From NCBI GenBank assembly GCA_039602395.1, contig JBCNJP010000023.1, positions 27,945,061-28,009,060 of the forward strand: 64,000 bases of DNA. The letters are read 5' to 3'. Both the position numbers and the translations under genes were made by a program. Origin of the DNA: Deinandra increscens subsp. villosa (Eukaryota > Streptophyta > Magnoliopsida > Asterales > Asteraceae). Of this stretch, positions 1 to 10,182 are shown in pieces (position 1 is the first letter of the stretch; each line of letters opens with the position of its first letter). Below the pieces are notes generated by a model. It did no database searches and was not told the origin of the DNA. It worked only from the letters and a program-made list of their open reading frames with translations.

Positions 1-639
1 AAGCTTCGTAAAGCAGAACACAGATGGATAAAAGATATGATACCATGAAAGTAAACACAATTCTTTTCTATTGTGTGTCGTAGAAAAAATTACAACAAAA
101 AACTAGATAGGCAGAGAAATAAAGCCTAAGGGACTACGTAATTACTATCACTAAATACAATAATAATTCATGATAAATACAAAACTAATACACACTAATA
201 AATACGATTTAATAGATGTAAGATGTAAATGTATTAGTACATAATGTAAAATATAGAGAGGTCGACAAGTCATCTTCTTTTTGGGCTCCAACTGTTTTAT
301 ATTTGATAATGTGGATAAACAACACATTAAATATGGATCAACCTGATCGACCTCTTTTTAAAGGATCTTGACAAAGGTTTATAATCTTGATATATAAGTT
401 TCACTAAACTAGAGGAGTATTTTATTTCTTTAGAAGCGCTTCAACTTTTTAATCTTTAGAAGTCTCACATATGCTCACTATTTAAAAAAAAAATGTTTCG
501 TACTTGTAGACAACTTATAAGGTAATTAGTCCACTTATCCACATAGACAACCTGTGTAGCACATGGGTTACAAACCTAGTCCATTATTTTAAGTAGATTT
601 AGGGATGTTACGTTATATCACCACCGACACCCTCAGACA
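1..639. other. Unannotated AT-rich DNA
   Basis: I see no gene here. The window opens with AAGCTT, a HindIII site, which suggests the end of a cloned insert. The rest is AT-rich and full of stops on both strands. It may be further decay of the copia relic that follows, but I cannot show this. Confidence 0.5.
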
Positions 640-942
640 AGAAGTACATATTTCTTCTTGTAGAGAACTGCAGAAGGTATATATGGGTGTACTTTCCCAA
701 ATCCAAAGATGAAGCATTTGATACTTTTAAGGAAATGAAAGGAATAGTGGAAAACTAAGTAGGAATAAAATTAAGGATATTGAGAAGAGATATAAGTGAA
801 TAATTCACATCTCACAAATTCTCAAAGTTCTATAAAGAGAATGGAATATTAAGACAATTTACTGCTCCATATTGACAATAACAAAAAATAGAGTTTTAAA
901 AGGAAGAAATAGAACAATGACATACACTGCTCGTGGTATGTG
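640..942 (+). pseudogene. Decayed copia integrase fragment
   Basis: The plus strand reads as a badly damaged Ty1/copia integrase core. Recognisable pieces are YIWVYFPKSKDEAFDTFKEM near 690-745, a degraded version of the RSDRGGEF region near 775-810, SHKFSKFYKENGIL near 812-855, and a relic of the PQQNG-RKNRT region near 865-920. Several stop codons interrupt it. It ends abruptly at 942, where the sequence of copia C1 begins with TGTTGGAACT. C1 therefore probably inserted into this older copy. Confidence 0.6.
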
Positions 943-1789
943 TTGGAACTTTATTAAAATATATATATTATTTATATATATATTATTTAATAAAATAGTA
1001 ATTGAATGGAGATTGAGTCATATGAATTGAATCCATGTCATAATTCTTGTTGAATATGTTTCAACTTGAATTTATGATGTTGAATAGTGTTACACCATGA
1101 GTTATGAACTTGGTTTATGGTGAATGAGTTGTTACAACTCATTCTAACCTATAAATACCAGGGTAATTCTTGGTTAAAAAATACACCAAGAATTAGATAA
1201 TTCTTTTCTCTCTAAAACTCTCTCATCTTCATCTCAAGAACTTCTTCCAACCTTCTTGAAGATCATCATCAAGTTCAAGAGCTTCAAGGTAATTTTGGGT
1301 CTAGAGTTATCCCGGTCGTACTCTCGACTTCGACGATTGTACCCTGGGAAACAAAACGGGATCTTGTGTAGACCCGGAATTTGTTTTAAGGGAAACGGGT
1401 TTTACCCGATGCCTTCGTCTAAAACCTTTTCTTAAATCTATATTTTCATAATTTAAAACTCCTTTCTTCAACCCAATTAATATAGTAATTGTTTAATCAA
1501 CATAATATTTTCAACCCACTGTTCTTTCTTTTGTTTATATAATTCTCATATTTTCGTTTGTATTGTATTCCATTTATTTGTATTGTCTTATTTCTTTGTA
1601 TTGTAATAGTTAGGTTTCTTTTTCATGTATTGTATTAGTGTAGTGATTTTGTCTTTCCGTTGTAATTGTATCAAATATCTAGTGGAAATTTATTTTATCG
1701 TTTAAAATACGAACGGTGGTCCTATAAACTTAAAACAAATTTTTAAAAACACCGTTCGTTTTTACTAAAAACTACTTCATCTCGAGTTT

Positions 1790-2510
1790 CAAAGTTGGAC
1801 TTAGAAACCTCGAGTGATTAAGTGTTTTCAAAAAAATATTTAAACCATAACTCGTTTTTCTTTTAAAACGAGTTGTCGTTTTTTTTTTCAAAACTTTCAA
1901 TTCTCTTGTAATTTCCATAAGTTGGAAAATAAAGAGAATTTAATTTTCTTTTAATTCGACCATTTGTTGGTCAAGTTTTTCATACATAACTTTCAATTAA
2001 TTGGAAGTTTTAATCTCTTTTAGTCTTCCATTTGTTGGAGTCTAAACTCTCATTTAATACCTTTTATTCACCATAAGTTGGAGTTTAAAAGAAGTGTAAA
2101 ACTCTCATTTAATACCTTTTATTCACCATAAGTTGGAGTTTAAAAGAAATTGAGAACATGTTTCCATAAGTTGGACTTTAATTCTAACGTTAAAACTTGG
2201 ACATTTAACTCCATTAGTTGGAAATCTAAAACGACCATACGTTGGAAGTTACGTTTAAAAACGTTTTTATACTCGTGGTTAATTCAAAGTTGGACTTAGA
2301 ATTACACGACTTAAAGACGTAATTAAAACTCGTGTCTAAAAAAGTACGTGTTATTTCAAAGTTGGACTTAGATTATAACAAGTACGCGTTGAAACCTCAA
2401 GTTTTATTTTCTAAACGTAAGCGATTAAAAACAACCAAGTAACACTATACATCCATTAGTTGGAACGTATTAAAAGAAAACGTGCGCGTTAAAAGTCATA
2501 AGTTGACACT
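1790..2510 (+). repeat. AGTTGGA motif array in C1 leader
   Basis: About 14 copies of a short motif, (C)CATAAGTTGGA or CAAAGTTGGACTTA with small variations (CATTTGTTGG, CATTAGTTGGA, CATACGTTGGA), lie at irregular 25-70-bp spacing. Examples are at 1790, 1915, 1961, 2028, 2071, 2126, 2164, 2211, 2235, 2285, 2356 and 2452. The motif is always in the same orientation. Spacers are AT-rich and unrelated apart from one local duplication at 2044-2148. Confidence 0.75.
2044..2148 (+). repeat. 50-bp tandem duplication, 55-bp period
   Basis: The block at 2044-2093, containing CATAAGTTGGAGTTTAAAAG, is repeated at 2099-2148 with essentially no change. Each copy carries one unit of the AGTTGGA array, so local duplication is one way the array grows. 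Confidence 0.85.
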
Positions 2511-2550
2511 TTAATTCTGGACAGTAACTCTTTAAGTTTATTTTTCAGAA

Positions 2551-5500
2551 ATGACGAACGATACTAACGGCTCAAATGGCAAGTCTAGTGACAAGTCGAG
2601 TGGGGGGACATCCGTTGTCACCCAAAAGAGCGTAACGCCTAACACTATTGCGAATCAGGCTGAGAAACCCGAGAAGTTCTCGGGTCTTTACTTCAAAAGG
2701 TGGCAACAAAATATGTTGTTCTATTTGACCACCTTGAACCTTGCAAGGTTCCTCACTGAGTCCGCTCCCACTCTTAGTGAAGGGGAGTCCAACGTGGAAA
2801 CCGTTAGCGCAGTAGAATCTTGGAAACACTCGGACTATTTGTGTCGTAACTATGTGTTAAACGGCCTAGTGGACGCGTTGTACAACGTGTACTCGGGTAT
2901 AAAGACTGCCAAAGATTTATGGGAGTCCTTAGCCAAGAAGTATAAGACGGAGGATGCTGGCACAAAGAAATTTGTGGTAGCCCGTTTCTTGGATTTTAAG
3001 ATGATCGATTCAAAATCGGTCATGACTCAAGTCCAAGAGTTACAACTTACACTTCACGACGTCCACACCGAGGGAATGTCCCTTAGTGAGACCTTTCAAG
3101 TGGCAGCCATGATTGAGAAACGACATGTGAATTTTAAATCAATTCGTCGTTTAATTAATTTAAAATGTATTCCAACATTCCAAATAGACTCGAAGTATAA
3201 ATGCGAAACATGTGTTGAATCCAAACTTACGAGATCACCTTTTAAATCAATCGATCATAAGACCGAACCCCTTGACTTAATTCACACCGACGTGTGTGAC
3301 TTAAAAGCGGTCCCCACGCGTGGTGGAAACAAGTACTTCATCACTTTTATTGATGATTGTACAAAATATTGCTATGTATACTTACTTAAAAGTAAGGATG
3401 AAGCAATAAACAAGTTTGTCTTGTTTAAGAATGAAGTTGAGAACCAACTTCGCAAAAAGATCAAGGTTGTTCGGAGCGATAGGGGAGGTGAATATGTTTC
3501 ACCATTTGCGACCTTATGTGCACAAAGTGGAATTGTCCATGAGACCACTGCACATTATTCTCCACAATCAAATGGTATTGCGGAACGAAAGAACCGTACA
3601 TTGAAAGAGATGATGAATGCCATGTTGATCAGTTCTGGGTTGAGCGCGGACATGTGGGGGGACGCCATCTTGTCGGTCAATTATCTTTTAAATAAGATAC
3701 CCCGCAAAGATAAGGATAAGACTCCTTATGAGATGTGGTCGGGCATAAAGCCTAGCTACAAATACTTGAAAGTGTGGGGGTGCCTAGCTAAAGTGTTAGC
3801 GCCTTTGCCTAAGGTGCAAAGGATAGGACCCAAAACTGTGGACTGCGTTTTCATTGGATACGCAAAAAACAGTACTGCATATCGGTTTCTTGTCCATGAC
3901 TCGAAAAATCCCAATATACAGGAAGGCACTATCATGGAATCAAGGAATGCTTCATTCTTTGAAAACGTGTTCCTGTGTGTGTCACAGGATCACGCGAGTT
4001 CTTCAACACCATTTGTTGAAGATGAGGTTCATGAAAAAATTCATCAACCACCTGAAATTGAAGAGGGTGAGGTTCGAAGAAGCAAGAGACAAAGGGTCGG
4101 AAAATCCTTTGGTCCAGACTTCTTGACCTACATGGTTGAGGGTGAGCCCAATACCTACCGCGAGGCGGTATCCTCTTCTGATGGGCCTCAATGGAAAGAA
4201 GCCATTAAATGTGAAATAGAGTCTATTTTACAAAATCACACTTGGGAGTTAGTAGATCTTCCTGCTGGTTGCAAACCACTTGGATACCGTTGGTTATTCA
4301 AGAAGAAGATGAAAGCTGATGGCACCATTGATAAGTTCAAGGCGAGGCTAGTGATCAAGGGATATAGGCAAATGGAGGGCCTAGACTACTTTAATACTTA
4401 CTCACATGTGACACGCATAACCTCTATAAGGTTGGTGCATGCTATAGCGGCTCTATGAAATTTGGAGGTTCACCAAATGGATGTTAAGACCGCCTTTCTA
4501 AATGGTGATTTAGAAGAGGAGATCTATATGGAACAACCTGAGGGTTTTTCTGCTCCGGGCCAAGATGGCAAGGTGTGTAGACTCGTCAAGTCATTATATG
4601 GCTTGAAGCAAGCTCCAAAACAGTGGCACCAGAAATTCGATCATGTCATGCTTGACAACGGATTTAGAATTAATGAGTGCGACAAGTGTGTTTATTCTAA
4701 AACCACACCAAGGGGTTACGTGATATTATGTCTTTACGTGGATGACATGCTTATCGTTGGAAGTGACGATAAGATGATCAAGTCCACTAAGGACATGTTG
4801 AAAGCGAGATTTGACATGAAATACATGGGGCTCGCTGATGTTATACTCGGTGTAAAAATCATCAGAACCCCAAATGGTCTTACGTTGAGTCAATCTCACT
4901 ATGTAGACAAGATTCTTGAGAAATTCAATGCGGACGATAAGAGTGTGTCTCAAACTCCGATTGATACTTCCCGCCATCTAAAGAAGAATAGAGGCAAAGG
5001 GGTTGCTCAACTAGAGTACTCAAGGGTCATTGGGAGTCTCATGTATCTAATGACATGTACCAGACCTGATTTGGCTTATGCGGTTAGCAGACTATGCCGG
5101 TATACGAGCAATCCGTGCGCGGAACATTGGAGAGCAATGACTCGTGTACTTAGGTACTTAAGATACACACGAGACTATGGACTACACTATACCCGATATC
5201 CAGCGGTTATCGAAGGATACACCGATGCAAATTGGATTTCGGATATAAAGGATACCAAATCAACAAGCGGATATGTGTTCACGCTTGGTGGTGCGGCTAT
5301 TGCTTGGAAATCGGCTAAGCAAACGGTCATAGCATGTTCCAAAATGGAATCTGAGTTCATCGCCTTAGATAAATCTGGTGAAGAGGCAGAATGGCTACGT
5401 CAATTCATGGAAGATATTCCAATGTAGCCTAAGCCACTTGCGGCTATTTGCATACATTGTGACTGTCAGTCGGTAATTGGGCGCGCCCGATCCGTAATGT

Positions 5501-5685
5501 ACAATGGCAAATCAAGGCACATACGACGTAGACATAATACGATACGACAACTAATGTCTACGGGCGTTATCTCTGTTGACTATGTGAAGTCAAAGGATAA
5601 CATTGCGGATCCGCTTATAAAAGGCTTAAGCAGAGACTTAGTTTTGAAGTCGTCAACAGGAATGGGACTAAAGCCCATTGGGTAA
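2551..5685 (+). pseudogene. C1 gag-pol, two stops and internal deletion
   Basis: One plus-strand frame encodes a copia Gag-Pol. Order: Gag (from 2551, with WQQNMLFYLTTLNLARF and KKYKTEDAGTKKF), then a direct jump near 3118 into the pre-integrase domain (HVNFKSIRRL, KCETC). The integrase core follows (HTDVCD, DDC, RSDRGGEY, then NGIAERKNRT with the catalytic Glu), then reverse transcriptase (KARLVIKGY, QMDVKTAFLNGDLEEEIYMEQPEGF split below 20, YVDD near 4735) and RNase H (YTDANW, SKMESEFIAL). Gag zinc knuckle, protease and the start of the pre-integrase domain are absent, yet the frame stays open across the join, so the deletion is in frame. Two stops follow in the same frame: TGA at 4456-4458 and TAG at 5425-5427. 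Each looks like a single base change in a conserved codon (Arg and Trp). Most catalytic residues survive. Confidence 0.9.
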
Positions 5686-5778
5686 AGTTGATGTGAAGGA
5701 AAACCTAACCTATGAAATTGGAGATCCCATGCTCTAGGTTCAATAGGACAACCTAATCGTATCGACTGTGGTCACTGT

Positions 5779-5785
5779 GGGGGAG
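5779..5785 (+). other. C1 polypurine tract
   Basis: GGGGGAG, the expected plus-strand primer site directly upstream of a copia 3' LTR. Two bases later the gypsy LTR of family A starts with TG. Confidence 0.7.
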
Positions 5786-5787
5786 TA

Positions 5788-5979
5788 TGTCACACCCCTA
5801 AATTAATCACTGACGGAGTTTATACCGTTAAGGGGTGCGACTAGACCAGGACCACAACCATTAGTTACAAATACTAAACGAATCAGAGTAAAGTCCAAAC
5901 ATTTATTTCAAACAGTTTCAAAAGTTACGCAGCGGAATAAAAACATAAATATCTTAGCACTAGCCACGTGCTTTACAAA
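5788..5979 (-). mobile_element. Gypsy family A LTR, terminal fragment
   Basis: TGTCACACCCC at 5788 followed by the GTTTATACCGTTAAGGGGTG block matches the start (plus-strand view) of the complete family A LTRs at 7634 and 30146. In element sense this is the LTR 3' end. The copy runs into the N gap after about 190 bp, so its other end and target duplication are not visible. Confidence 0.85.
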
Positions 5980-6479
5980 NNNNNNNNNNNNNNNNNNNNN
6001 NNNNNNNNNNNNNNNNNNNNNNNNNNNNNNNNNNNNNNNNNNNNNNNNNNNNNNNNNNNNNNNNNNNNNNNNNNNNNNNNNNNNNNNNNNNNNNNNNNNN
6101 NNNNNNNNNNNNNNNNNNNNNNNNNNNNNNNNNNNNNNNNNNNNNNNNNNNNNNNNNNNNNNNNNNNNNNNNNNNNNNNNNNNNNNNNNNNNNNNNNNNN
6201 NNNNNNNNNNNNNNNNNNNNNNNNNNNNNNNNNNNNNNNNNNNNNNNNNNNNNNNNNNNNNNNNNNNNNNNNNNNNNNNNNNNNNNNNNNNNNNNNNNNN
6301 NNNNNNNNNNNNNNNNNNNNNNNNNNNNNNNNNNNNNNNNNNNNNNNNNNNNNNNNNNNNNNNNNNNNNNNNNNNNNNNNNNNNNNNNNNNNNNNNNNNN
6401 NNNNNNNNNNNNNNNNNNNNNNNNNNNNNNNNNNNNNNNNNNNNNNNNNNNNNNNNNNNNNNNNNNNNNNNNNNNNNNN
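5980..6479. other. Assembly gap, 500 N
   Basis: Exactly 500 N, the usual placeholder for a gap of unknown size. The sequence on its left is a family A LTR and on its right a copia LTR-like piece, so the two sides do not join logically. Confidence 0.99.
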
Positions 6480-6652
6480 TCTTTGTGTTTAGGAGTTCTG
6501 AGCGTGCGAGATCTCTTAAGTGTGTGTTTCTGAGTGTGTTTCTCTGAGTCTGATTCTGAGTGTTTACTGATTGTAATTGTTCTTGTTTGATCAATAAAAC
6601 AATCGGTTAATTACGTTTCGATGTCCGATTAGCTAGATCGAGTAGACGATCC
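6480..6652 (+). mobile_element. Copia LTR fragment (C3-like)
   Basis: The stretch TTTAGGAGTTCTG, a GTGTGTTTCTCTG block and GATCAATAAAACAA resembles the R/U5 part of the C3 LTR (27880-27980: TTTAGGAGTTCTG, GTGTTTCTCTC, AATCAATAAAGCAA). Only about 170 bp are present. It ends where gypsy gag sequence begins on the other strand. Confidence 0.5.
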
Positions 6653-7070
6653 GATGCTCACGCATTTTCAAGCGTTCCACCAGGAGAGTGCAGCTCCTTC
6701 AAAGGTACCAGTAGCAAACTTCACCTTGCTTTCAGCTGAGCAATTACACATGGAGAAAACCTTTTCAGACTTCTCAATCCACCTGAGGAGTCCTACAGCT
6801 CCTTCTTCGCCGGAAAATGTCATCGGCTTGCAGTCCATGAAGGACTTGAACGTGCAGTGGTGGTGGTTTCCTGATGCATAAATAGTTCGGGTTTTAAAAT
6901 TAAACAGGTCAAAATATAATCGCTTTGTGCCTTAACCGGCATAATAGTTACCCTGTGCGGCATATGCAGCTTGGACGGCTGCCACCGCGGCTTGCACGTG
7001 TTCAGTAATCATTGCTTGCAGCTGTGCAGGCGTCATGTTTATATTGCCTCTTCAGTTTCCTCTTCCAGAC
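6653..7070 (-). pseudogene. Gypsy family A gag, N-terminal remnant
   Basis: Read on the minus strand, the gag start lies near 7065 (MSGRGN, then a stop, then NINMTPAQLQAMITEHVQAA, as in plant chromovirus Gags). After a stop and a frame change it continues at about 6881-6655 with CTFKSFMDCKPMTFSGEEG, WIEKSEKVF and FATGTFEGAALSWWNA, the core of the retrotransposon gag domain. It then stops and is cut off at about 6653. It lies directly downstream of the primer site and complete LTR at 7616-10182, so it belongs to that element. The rest of gag and all of pol are missing. Confidence 0.8.
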
Positions 7071-7633
7071 ATCTTGCTGAACAGTTAAAGTAGCCAGTGT
7101 TCAGTCACATTTCTACTTTATACATATCCCATAATATGCATAATAACATTTTCCCGTTATCCCACTATTAGTCCAGAAAATTTTGTGCATAATGGAGGCG
7201 TCGTCGGAGAACGTCGTAAGTCGTAGGTAGCTATCGTCGAAAGTCGGCTTTCCCATAAAAGTCACCGTCGGCGTAGTCATCGCAGTAGAAATCAGGACGT
7301 AACGCGTAGCATCGTTTCGTTGTCGCTTTCCCCCAGCATAGTGCGCGCATCAGCGTTCGCGTTTCGTATTCGTGTGTGAAAATTTTCCTAAGGTTTTCCG
7401 TTAGACTTCCTAGACACGGTCTATATATATATTTATATATATATATATATATATATACATACGTACTAAGCTTTTACTTACACAGCAGAGCGAGTATCCC
7501 AGGTTGGCACGTAAACATTTTTTGGTTTCGGGAATTTGTTTGTTCGTTTCTAACTAAGGTTTCAAGTTGCAGTTTCCAAATCGTTTTCAAAATTGATTCC
7601 AGTTCTCTGCAACTTATGGCTCTGATACCAATC
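7071..7633 (-). other. Family A leader with AT and GTCG repeats
   Basis: Non-coding leader between primer site and gag. It holds an AT microsatellite (about 7420-7457) and, at 7196-7320, a loose cluster of CGTCG/AGTCG motifs (GTCGTCGG, CGTCGTAAGTCG, CGTCGAAAGTCGG, GTCGGCGTAGTC). Confidence 0.6.
7616..7630 (-). other. Primer binding site, initiator tRNA-Met
   Basis: The minus strand reads TGGTATCAGAGCCAT, the standard plant initiator tRNA-Met primer site, three bases from the LTR end at 7634. It shows that the element runs on the minus strand and that 7634-10182 is its 5' LTR. Confidence 0.9.
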
Positions 7634-10182
7634 TGTCACACCCCCAAATAACCACTAAAGGAGTTTATACCGTTAAGGGGTGCGGCTAGACCAGGATTCA
7701 CAACCACTAGTTACAAATACTAAATGAATCAGGGTTAGTTCAAAATCAGTTATAAAGTAAAGTCTCAAATACAACGCAGCGGAATAAAATATTGTCTTAG
7801 CACTAACCACGTGCTTTACAAATTCTTTGTTTAAAATTCCCAATTAAGTTTAACAGAAATAAAGTTGTCTTCACGTGCCATGCCAACCTGCTCCGGAATA
7901 CTCCTTAGCGATCTGCAAAAGTTTAAACCACGCAAGTGTCAACCTAACGGTTGGTGAGTTCACAGTGGGCTTGTCACGCAGCGGCCCGGTCTAATAATCA
8001 TAATCGTATGAACATATCTTTATATACAATTTATTTGTGAAAAGCAATGCTTGTGTTAATCAGAATCATAGCATCGTGGTTTAGTAAAAGTATTGTCCGT
8101 AACCTACGTTATCGGGTATGTACTAGTTTTGTATAGTTAAAGTGCTCAACCGATATCGCGGGTAGCTAATCCGTTGTTCCATGCACTAAGGAAGTTTGCA
8201 CCAAAGCTGACTATAATTTATTGTAGTGGCCGTGCCATCTAGTACTGCGGACCTACGTCATCGCGGATTTGCCTCCCCCGTGTCCTCTCGGGATCACGGT
8301 CAGATAGGCTGATATTGTACCTCCGTGCACTCCCCGTGCCACGGGGCGGAGTTTGTCAAACTCCAGTAGATCTACCCAACATCCCCTCGCTTTACAATTA
8401 ATGGTACAATTTAGTTGAGGACTTTTAAGTTTTCAAGGCATCCTTAGAAATCATGTGATATCTTATGGTTTAGACTTTAACCTACGCTAGCCATATTAAA
8501 ACGGTTTTTGTTTCAGAAATAGTTTGTTAAGTTTCACAAGTGTTTCCCATAAAACACTTCAAGTTCATCCAATGGGTGCCGAGCACTCCAGGTTTTCAAG
8601 TTTATCAGGGAGGTGCCTAGCACTCTCGAGTTTGTCAGCATTGTTTTTCTTTTAGGTATTTGGTGTGACCCAAACGGGTTCACGGTAATCGGGTTAGTGA
8701 CACTCACCTTTGGTTGCACTGCTACACTTGCTAATATTCCAAGTATGCTTAATGAAGACCTATGAACACGTTTAGGTCTTAAGTATTAGTTTTGTGTCTA
8801 ATCTTTACTTAACGTCACTATGGCCCATAACATAGCACGTTGGAACTATGACTCGACATACAGACACACGACACCGATGGTTGATCATAAACAAGGGTTC
8901 ATATATATCCGAAATCAAAGCATGTATCATCATGGCATAATCATGTAAGTCATGGCATAACATTCAAGCAAATTATACAAGTTCAGATTCTGGTCTCAGT
9001 TTCGCTAGCAGTTTCGCTAGTCAGTTTCGCTGTGTGCACGGGCAGCACTTTCGCTAGGCAACACCCGATGACACAGTTTCGCTAGGCTAGTTTCGCTCGA
9101 AACTGTTGGCACAGTTTCGCTAGCCTAGTTTCGCCCGAAACTGGTTTGAACTTTCGTTCAGGGAATTTCGCTCGGTAGATTCGCTCGAGCTGGTCTGGTT
9201 GGTTTACCCAGCGACACTGCAGTTTCGCTGCATAGTGTCGCTGGAAGGAGATATACATAGTTTCGCTGGACAGTTTCGCCCAGAGAACACCACAGTTTCG
9301 CTGGTCGCGAAAAACATACGGATCAGCCTAAAAATCAACCTAACAGCTTCCATCTTTACATGCAATTCATTATTTAGCATACATAGGCATTTACCAACAT
9401 AAATCAGTAAGCTTTAACACCTTAAACATGCATTTGTCATCAAATCACCCAAAATACATATAAAACCCTAAAATGACTAAAATAGCATAAATCTTTGTCA
9501 TGGATGGATTTCACATGTAAAGTTATCAACTTTATGGTAGATCTAGCAATCCTAAGCAACATATCAGAAGATCTAACAATAACACAAAGATCTAGGCATG
9601 CTTTATGAAGAAACGCATAGAAAAGGCATAAAAGAAAGGTTTTGGGACTCACGATTCGATCAAGGAATCGAATGGATGTTGTCTTGAGGCTGAGATCTTG
9701 ATGTTTGGTTGTGTTTCTCGACTGACCAGATTTCCAGAGGTGTGTGTGTGTGTTTTGGAGAGAATGGTGCAACAAAATGAGGCAACTAGGGCTTTATGTT
9801 ATTATATATCAGGGCCTAGTTTCGCTGGCAGTTTCGCTGGCCAAGCGAAACTGGCTCTGGTCACAAGTGAGCCAACAAGCTGCCGGGCGACATTACAGTT
9901 TCGCCCGGTAGTTTCGCTGGTTACCCAAAAGTGGTCAATTTTCACATAATCAAGGATTTACAATTCGTCATGTTACTCATAATATTAAATCATGCATTTT
10001 GAATCATATTGCACGTATTGACAACCATAATGAATACATAGCACATATGGGCAGGTTCGGTGATCAACCAAAGGACGTGGACGTATTCGGCCTAGTTAAG
10101 TATTAGTTACTAAGTTAACACTTATAACGTAACTAACGGAAATATCTAACGGAAGTAAACCTTGAAATTCTCGGATGTCACA
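7634..10182 (-). mobile_element. Gypsy family A, complete 5' LTR
   Basis: A 2.55-kb LTR with TG...CA ends (minus strand TGTGACATCC...GTGTGACA), closely matching the solo copy at 30146-32708. A likely TATA box lies near 9800-9810 on the minus strand (TATATAATAA), giving a U3 of about 370 bp. The rest is a long R/U5 with the TTTCGCT arrays and the GAACTCACCAAC box (7951-7962, plus-strand view TTGGTGAGTTC). The LTR inserted into the RNase H region of copia C2, whose frame ends at 10183. Confidence 0.9.
8999..9310 (-). repeat. TTTCGCT motif array in LTR A
   Basis: About 15 copies of AGTTTCGCT(A/G)G or variants (TTTCGCCCG, GTGTCGCTGG) occur in 310 bp, with inverted copies (CGAAACTG) mixed in. A second cluster lies at 9819-9927. 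The same two clusters occur in the solo LTR at about 31508-31822 and 32335-32450. Confidence 0.85.

Larger units (their letters stand above)
943..2550 (+). other. C1 5' LTR and leader, non-coding
   Basis: This is 1.6 kb of AT-rich sequence upstream of the gag start. A plausible transcript start lies near 1150-1200 (ACCTATAAATACC at 1149-1161 as TATA box, then a CT-rich stretch at 1200-1260). AGAGCTTCAAG|GTAATTTTG near 1289 looks like a splice donor and TTATTTTTCAG at 2538-2548, just before the ATG, like an acceptor, so the leader may be an intron. The part from 1790 to 2510 holds the repeated AGTTGGA motif listed separately. The LTR/leader border could not be placed. Confidence 0.5.
943..5787 (+). 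mobile_element. Copia element C1, 3' LTR missing
   Basis: Plus-strand Ty1/copia retrotransposon. The likely left end is TGTTGGAACT at 943, directly after an older integrase relic. The body holds a long leader, a single gag-pol frame (2551-5685) and a purine tract GGGGGAG at 5779-5785. No match to the initiator-tRNA primer site (TGGTATCAGAGC) occurs in 943-2550, so the 5' LTR end and the primer site are unresolved. Where the 3' LTR should start, two bases after the purine tract, a gypsy family A LTR starts instead, followed by an assembly gap. The element cannot be autonomous, because it has lost its zinc knuckle and protease and has two stops. Confidence 0.75.

Noticed and set aside
6654..6881. 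75-codon plus-strand frame
   Set aside because: The minus strand of the same stretch encodes a clear gypsy gag core, so the plus frame is its shadow.
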